Both the position numbers and the translations under genes were made by a program. The notes under the pieces are model-generated. The model had not been told where the DNA came from and did no database searches. It was given only the letters and a program-made list of their open reading frames with translations. A stretch of DNA of 64,000 nt, from contig NZ_BTFW01000002.1 of assembly GCF_033242265.1 (NCBI RefSeq), positions 36,815 through 100,814 of the forward strand, written 5' to 3'. Below, in pieces: positions 59,551 to 64,000 of this stretch; positions within the stretch are counted from its first letter, which is position 1, and every line of letters begins with the position of its first letter. The stretch comes from Novosphingobium sp. IK01. GTDB lineage: Bacteria; Pseudomonadota; Alphaproteobacteria; Sphingomonadales; Sphingomonadaceae.

Positions 59551-61909
59551 GTTCCTCCTCAAGCACAAACAGGTCGCCCAGCGCGAGGCCGATGACATCA
59601 AGTTCATCCCCTACACCCGCCATGTCGATGACACACTGGTTGCGCTGGAAGATGGCTCGCTGATGCGGATGTACCGCGTGGACGGGCGCCCTTTCGAGAC
59701 CTGTGACATTGCCGACCTCAACACCTGGCACAACAAGCTCAACATCGCCTGGCGCTCGATCGGTGATGATCGCGTGGCGCTCTGGACCCATCTGGTCCGC
59801 ACCGCGACCGATCCGGTGCTCGACGGCCAGTTTCATTCGGATTTCGCAAGGAAGCTCCAGGATCGCTACGCCGAGCGGCTGAAGGACAAGGTGCTCTACC
59901 ATAACGAGTTTTATGTGAGCATCATCGTGCGCCCCTCGAACATGGCCGGCGATCAGATCTCGCGCCTGTTCGGCAAGCGTCAGCCCGGTGCCGAAATCGA
60001 CGAACGCGCCCTGGCGATCATGGCTGACAAATGTCGCGACTTCGAGAGCCTGCTGGCCGACACGAACCCCCAGCGCCTGTCGCTCTATGAGCATAATGGC
60101 GTCCTGTTCTCGCAGCCGATGGAAGTTCTGCATTTCATCCTGACGGGCGATCGTATCCGCGTGCCCTTGGTGAGTGGACGACTCGGCCAGGCCCTCTACA
60201 GCTCGCGCATCGTCTTCGGCCGGGAGGCGGCTGAAATTCGCCTGCCCGACAAGAGCCATTTCCTCGGCATGTTCGGCGTGCGCGAATATGTCGCCAGCAC
60301 GCGCAGCGGCCAGTTCAACAGCCTGCTGACGCTCGATTTCCCCTATGTGCTCACGCAAAGCTTCGCGCCGCTGGTCAAGTCCGTTGCCAGCGAGCGCTTC
60401 ACCAAGAAATACAAGCAGATGGTGTCCTCCGACGATGCCGGTGTCAGCCAGGCCGAGGAGCTGCTGGACGGCGTTGACGATCTGATGGCCAACCGCTTCG
60501 TCATGGGGGAACATCACTTGTCGATCGCCGTCATCGACGATGATCCGCGCCGGTTGCTCGATCGCCTGTCGATCGCCCGCGCGGCCGCCGCCGATACCGG
60601 CATGGTGATGGCGCGCGAGGATGTCGCGCTGGAAGCCGCCTTCTGGGCGCAGCTTCCCGGCAATTTCAAGCTGCGCGCCCGGCCTGCCGTCATCAACAGC
60701 CGCAATTTCGCGGCTTTCAATCCCTTCTATACCTTCCCGGCGGGTCGCAAATCCGGCAACCATTGGGGCGAGGCGGTGACGCTGCTCAAGACGCGCGCTG
60801 GCTCGTCCTTCTGGTTCAATTTCCACCGGGCCGACATCGGCCATACCCTCATCATCGGGCCGACTGGCGCCGGCAAGACGGTGCTGCAAAACTTCCTGCA
60901 AGCCCAGCTCGAAAAGACCGGGGCCAAGCAGGTGTTCTTCGACAAGGATCGCGGCGCGGAAATTTTCGTGCGCGCCTGCGGCGGCACCTATCTGACCCTC
61001 CGCAATGGCGAGCAAACCGGCTTTGCCCCGCTCAAGGGTTTGGAACCAAGCCATGACAACATGGCCTTCCTGCGTCGCTTCGTCCGCGTGCTGGTGCGCC
61101 GCGAGGGCCGTCCCCTGTCAGTCGCCGAAGAACGGCTGATTGACGAAGGCCTCGATGCCGTGATGCGCCTGCCGGCAGCGTCCCGCTCGATCGGGGCGCT
61201 GCGCGAGATGCTGGGCCATGCCGATGCCGAAGGGATCGGCGCCCGGCTCGAACGCTGGTGCCTGGGCGGCCCAATGGGCTGGGCCTTCGATGGTCAGGTC
61301 GATGAAGTGTCGATGGCCGCACGCTTCGTCGGCTTCGACATGACCGATTTCCTCGAAAATCCCGAAATCCGCACGCCCATTATGCTTTACCTTTTCCACC
61401 GCGTCGATGATCTCCTCGATGGTCAACGTGTCGTCGTGGACATCGACGAGTTCTGGAAGGCTTTACAGGATGAAGCCTTCAGCGCTTTCGCGCAGGATGG
61501 GCTCAAGACCTTCCGCAAGCGCAACGCCTTCATGGTCTTCGGCACCCAGTCCCCGGCAGACGCGCTGCGCTCCCCCATCGCCCATTCGATCATCGAGCAA
61601 ACCGCGACCAAGATCCTCCTGCCCAACTCGGACGCCAAGCGCGCCGATTATTGTGATGGCCTGGGCCTCACCGAAGCGGAATATCGCCTGATCCGGGAGG
61701 ATCTGACGCCGGAAAGCCGCTGTTTTCTGATCAAGCAGGGCAACACCTCGATCGTCGCCAAACTCGACCTGGGCGGCATGGGCGATGAACTCTCGGTGCT
61801 GTCGGGCCGCGCCGAAACGCTGGCCGTCATGGAGGCGGCCATCGCCCGCGCCGGGACCGATCCCGCCGCCTGGCTCCCACTGTTCTACGCCAATGAGAGG
61901 AGAAGCTGA
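59543..61909 (+). CDS. virB4: VirB4-family T4SS ATPase
   Basis: The 788-residue ATPase drives pilus assembly and substrate transfer. Walker A GPTGAGKTV is near residue 439. The Walker B stretch is VVVDIDEFWKALQDEAFSAF, and FMVFGTQSPADALRSPIAHS lies downstream. The N-terminal CagE/TrbE-type region (HVDDTLVALEDGSLMRMYRV) is present. It is full length, with the best-conserved sequence of the operon. Confidence 0.95.
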   Translation: MTRFLLKHKQVAQREADDIKFIPYTRHVDDTLVALEDGSLMRMYRVDGRPFETCDIADLNTWHNKLNIAWRSIGDDRVALWTHLVRTATDPVLDGQFHSDFARKLQDRYAERLKDKVLYHNEFYVSIIVRPSNMAGDQISRLFGKRQPGAEIDERALAIMADKCRDFESLLADTNPQRLSLYEHNGVLFSQPMEVLHFILTGDRIRVPLVSGRLGQALYSSRIVFGREAAEIRLPDKSHFLGMFGVREYVASTRSGQFNSLLTLDFPYVLTQSFAPLVKSVASERFTKKYKQMVSSDDAGVSQAEELLDGVDDLMANRFVMGEHHLSIAVIDDDPRRLLDRLSIARAAAADTGMVMAREDVALEAAFWAQLPGNFKLRARPAVINSRNFAAFNPFYTFPAGRKSGNHWGEAVTLLKTRAGSSFWFNFHRADIGHTLIIGPTGAGKTVLQNFLQAQLEKTGAKQVFFDKDRGAEIFVRACGGTYLTLRNGEQTGFAPLKGLEPSHDNMAFLRRFVRVLVRREGRPLSVAEERLIDEGLDAVMRLPAASRSIGALREMLGHADAEGIGARLERWCLGGPMGWAFDGQVDEVSMAARFVGFDMTDFLENPEIRTPIMLYLFHRVDDLLDGQRVVVDIDEFWKALQDEAFSAFAQDGLKTFRKRNAFMVFGTQSPADALRSPIAHSIIEQTATKILLPNSDAKRADYCDGLGLTEAEYRLIREDLTPESRCFLIKQGNTSIVAKLDLGGMGDELSVLSGRAETLAVMEAAIARAGTDPAAWLPLFYANERRS

Positions 61910-61910
61910 G

Positions 61911-62636
61911 ATGAAGGTGCCATCCATCATGTCGCTGGTGATCACGCCGATCGCTTTCGCCCTGCCCTCACCGCCAGCCAGTGCGCAGGGCATCCCCGTC
62001 TATGACAGCTCGAACTACCTTCAAGCCCTGTCGACCGTTTCCAACACGCTCAAGATGGTCCAGCAGGGCGAGACGGCGATCGCGACCGCCAACACCCAGC
62101 TGCAATCCTTGCAGAAGCTCACCAACGTCAATTCGGTAGCCACCAGCCTGATCGATTCCTCAGTGCGCAATATCCTGCCCACCACCACGATGGACGCGAC
62201 CACCTTGCTGTCAGGCGACCTGACGAAGCTGGGCACGCTGGGCACTCAGGCGTCGCAGATCCAGTCGCGCTACACCATCTCGGCCTCGACCTCCTCCAGC
62301 ACCGACGCGGCCTACAATCAGGCACTGAAAGACGCCACCGGCTCGGCCGCCACAACCGCGGCGTTGGGGGCTAACACGCTTTCGATCACCCAGACCCGTA
62401 TGCAGGGCCTCGATCAGCTCCGCACCCAGCTCAACAGCGCCAAAGACCCAAAGGATGTCATGGACCTTCAGGCCCGGATCGGGGTCGAACAGGCCCAGCT
62501 TCAGAACGATCAGATCAAATTGCAGGCGATCCAACTGGCACAGGCCGGTCAGAGCCAACTCGCGATCTCGACCGCTGAAACCAGCGCCGCGCGCAATGCC
62601 AGCAACTTCTATGACACCAACACCCTGAGGAAATAA
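61911..62636 (+). CDS. virB5: VirB5-like minor pilus protein
   Basis: A 241-residue secreted protein (signal MSLVITPIAFALPSPPASAQ; mature start GIPVYDSSNYLQAL). The helical, glutamine/serine-rich body (VQQGETAIATANTQLQSLQK, RIGVEQAQLQNDQIKLQAIQ) matches the VirB5/TrbJ pattern of a pilus-tip adhesin. It starts 1 bp after virB4. Confidence 0.85.
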   Translation: MKVPSIMSLVITPIAFALPSPPASAQGIPVYDSSNYLQALSTVSNTLKMVQQGETAIATANTQLQSLQKLTNVNSVATSLIDSSVRNILPTTTMDATTLLSGDLTKLGTLGTQASQIQSRYTISASTSSSTDAAYNQALKDATGSAATTAALGANTLSITQTRMQGLDQLRTQLNSAKDPKDVMDLQARIGVEQAQLQNDQIKLQAIQLAQAGQSQLAISTAETSAARNASNFYDTNTLRK

Positions 62637-62639
62637 TCC

Positions 62640-62879
62640 ATGCGCAAAATCTCCGCCCTGTGCCTCGTCCTCGCGATGTGCGGCTGCCAGCAAAAGCAGT
62701 CGGTATCTGTCCCCACGACCGATCAGCTCATGGCCGATGGCCAGCTCCTCAAGGCTTGGCAGGGAAAATGTGACACCGGCGAATACAGCCAGCTCCCCGC
62801 CGCGCAGAAGGACAACATGTGCTTCACGACGCGCGAGGCGGCCCGCTCGCTCGCGGTCAAGAAGATGAACGGCCTCTAA
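62640..62879 (+). CDS. Small lipoprotein of the T4SS operon
   Basis: The 79-residue lipoprotein has a signal and lipobox (ISALCLVLAMCGC, modified Cys probably at the second cysteine of MCGC). The rest is polar with two cysteines (GKCDTGEY, DNMCFTT) and a basic end. Its place between virB5 and virB6 matches entry-exclusion (EexN-like) or VirB7-type lipoproteins. The exact role is not clear. Confidence 0.75.
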   Translation: MRKISALCLVLAMCGCQQKQSVSVPTTDQLMADGQLLKAWQGKCDTGEYSQLPAAQKDNMCFTTREAARSLAVKKMNGL

Positions 62880-62915
62880 GCCACCGCCCAGACCCCCATC
62901 CGCGAGGTTTCCACC

Positions 62916-63989
62916 ATGGCCACCGACTCCGTCAATCTCATGGTCCTCTTCACGACCATGTATAGCTATGTCGAAACGGCGATTGACTCGGCTGTGTCGA
63001 GCTTCGGCTCAGGGCTGGTCAGCTTCGTGGCTGCGCCATTGGGGGTCGCCGCCACCATCTATTTCCTGCTGCTCGGCTTTGCCGTGCTGCGCGGCGCAAT
63101 CCAGGCCCCCTTGCGTGAACTGGTGTATCAGGCTGGCAAGGTCGGTTTCGCCATCGCTGCGGCCAGCGCGGTCGGCTACTCCACCTTCGTCGTCAACATC
63201 GCGACCAATCTGCCGCAACAGATCATTTCGGCCGGATCGGGCACTGCGGTGACGAACCCCGGCACGATCTTTGACACCTATGTCTCGGACACGGGAAAGC
63301 TGGCTTCGCGGATGGAAAAGCAGAACGCCGCCATTCAAGCCATGCCGTCGCAAGGCATCACTGATTTTCGCACACCGCTGATCCAGCTTCGCGCCGCTCT
63401 CATCACCTATGCCTGCATTGCCGTGCTCTACATCTTTGCCTTCCTCTCGGCGGCGGTGGGCTTCTGCATCATCATCTTTGCCAAACTGGCCGTCTCGATC
63501 TGCGTCGCGCTGGCACCTCTCGCGCTGGCCTGCCTGCTGTTCAACTCCTCGCGCTGGCTGTTCGACGGGTGGCTCAAGCAGACGGCCAATTACATCCTGC
63601 TGATGGTCGTGATGGCGATCATGACCAAATTCATCACCGGGCTTCAGGAAGCCTCGATGGACGGCATCATTGGCGCGATCGGCGACGGCTCGAACTTCAT
63701 CCAGACCGAGGGCACATTTTCCGAACTCAACACCGGCATGATGATCGTCGCCACCATCTCGTGCTGCGCGATCTACATCGTCGGCACGATCTTCTTTTTC
63801 CAGTCGCCCTCGATCGCCTCCGGCGTTGCCGGCGGGGCGTCTTCGGGCGGCCATGCTTTCCTGCAAACCGGCATGAACCTCGCCGCGAACCGGCTGATGT
63901 TCCGCCGCCTGACAGGCGCGAGCGGGCGCGGCGGTGGTGCTGGCGCCAGCGGCGGCACCGTCTCGCGCTCCACGGGGACCAGCGGATGA
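62916..63989 (+). CDS. virB6: VirB6/TrbL-family T4SS membrane protein
   Basis: A 357-residue polytopic channel protein with helices near APLGVAATIYFLLLGFAVLR, QAGKVGFAIAAASAVGYSTF, ALITYACIAVLYIFAFLSAA, LAVSICVALAPLALACLLF and ATISCCAIYIVGTIFFFQ. The central FNSSRWLFDGWLKQTANYIL is the conserved TrbL stretch. The C-terminus is glycine/serine-rich. The next gene overlaps its stop (ATGA). Confidence 0.9.
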   Translation: MATDSVNLMVLFTTMYSYVETAIDSAVSSFGSGLVSFVAAPLGVAATIYFLLLGFAVLRGAIQAPLRELVYQAGKVGFAIAAASAVGYSTFVVNIATNLPQQIISAGSGTAVTNPGTIFDTYVSDTGKLASRMEKQNAAIQAMPSQGITDFRTPLIQLRAALITYACIAVLYIFAFLSAAVGFCIIIFAKLAVSICVALAPLALACLLFNSSRWLFDGWLKQTANYILLMVVMAIMTKFITGLQEASMDGIIGAIGDGSNFIQTEGTFSELNTGMMIVATISCCAIYIVGTIFFFQSPSIASGVAGGASSGGHAFLQTGMNLAANRLMFRRLTGASGRGGGAGASGGTVSRSTGTSG

Positions 63990-64000
63990 ACCCGCCCGAA
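63986..64000 (+). CDS. Start of the next T4SS gene (partial)
   Basis: ATG overlapping the virB6 stop opens MNPPE before the window ends. By operon order this should be virB8, but five residues cannot confirm it. Confidence 0.4.

Noticed and set aside
59309..61054. A 581-codon minus-strand frame opposite virB4.
   Set aside because: VirB4 carries all the conserved blocks; the reverse frame is low in complexity and unrecognisable.

Overview
This window looks like part of a large, high-GC conjugative plasmid from an alphaproteobacterium, probably a sphingomonad. That assignment is inferred from gene content and base composition, not from a marker gene. Plasmid backbone lies at both ends: an antirestriction and ssDNA-binding block at 1-4904, and a replication plus VirB-type type IV secretion block at 49870-64000. 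Between them sits about 45 kb of accessory DNA. That island is bracketed by two identical 470-bp direct repeats (4435-4904 and 49870-50339), each carrying a complete ssb gene.

Left backbone (1-4904): a HEPN-type protein, a four-gene operon of small plasmid proteins, ardC and ssb, all on the minus strand. Noncoding DNA here is highly structured. About 200 nt of leader sequence (element A) is repeated directly upstream of both ardC and the small-protein operon. A 64-nt element B lies 12-13 nt after the stop codons of both the HEPN gene and ssb.

Island, left part (4905-18848): a truncated Tn3-family transposase gene, an intact IS21-family element whose insertion or rearrangement cut both that gene and a vapC-like toxin gene, a serine recombinase, a large-subunit catalase, malate dehydrogenase, and a five-gene operon (MBL-fold hydrolase, Cys-bearing RiPP-like precursor, MNIO/DUF692 enzyme, DUF2063 partner, DoxX) resembling hvf/buf metallophore or metal-buffering operons.

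Island, middle (18849-39953): a complete 6.1-kb Tn3-family transposon (Tn-B, TSD ATGTA) sits inside cydB of a cyanide-insensitive-type bd oxidase operon. It carries tnpA, tnpR, a parDE-like toxin-antitoxin pair and two integron-like cassettes (a chlorite-dismutase-like protein and a cupin). Beyond it are cydA, a LysR regulator with a TDT-family exporter, a compact cbb3-like oxidase operon (a subunit I with a CcoS-like N-terminus, CcoO, a triheme cytochrome, a TsdA-like diheme cytochrome, a CcoI-like copper ATPase), and a divergent set (DsrE-like, two orphan binding proteins, half a chromate transporter, TauE/SafE). Respiration, copper supply and sulfur-compound handling seem to be the common theme.

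Island, right part (40012-49869): a graveyard of mobile DNA. A decayed CDF gene, a truncated ISNCY-type element, ArsR-like and secreted-protein fragments, an IS6-type end and a truncated IS21 copy run into an IS110-family transposase gene. That gene is split by a 6.5-kb Tn3-family transposon (Tn-C, TSD ATGTA), which is itself split by an IS256-family element (TSD AGCATCAC). Removing each insertion and one TSD copy restores the host reading frame exactly.

Right backbone (49870-64000): ssb, a toprim/zinc-finger primase-like protein, a winged-helix replication-type protein, an iteron-flanked RepA, small regulators including a resolvase-like protein without catalytic residues, and a plus-strand T4SS operon (M15 peptidase with a dead VirB1-like domain, VirB1, an LPD7-type protein, VirB2, VirB3, VirB4, VirB5, a lipoprotein, VirB6, and the start of the next gene).
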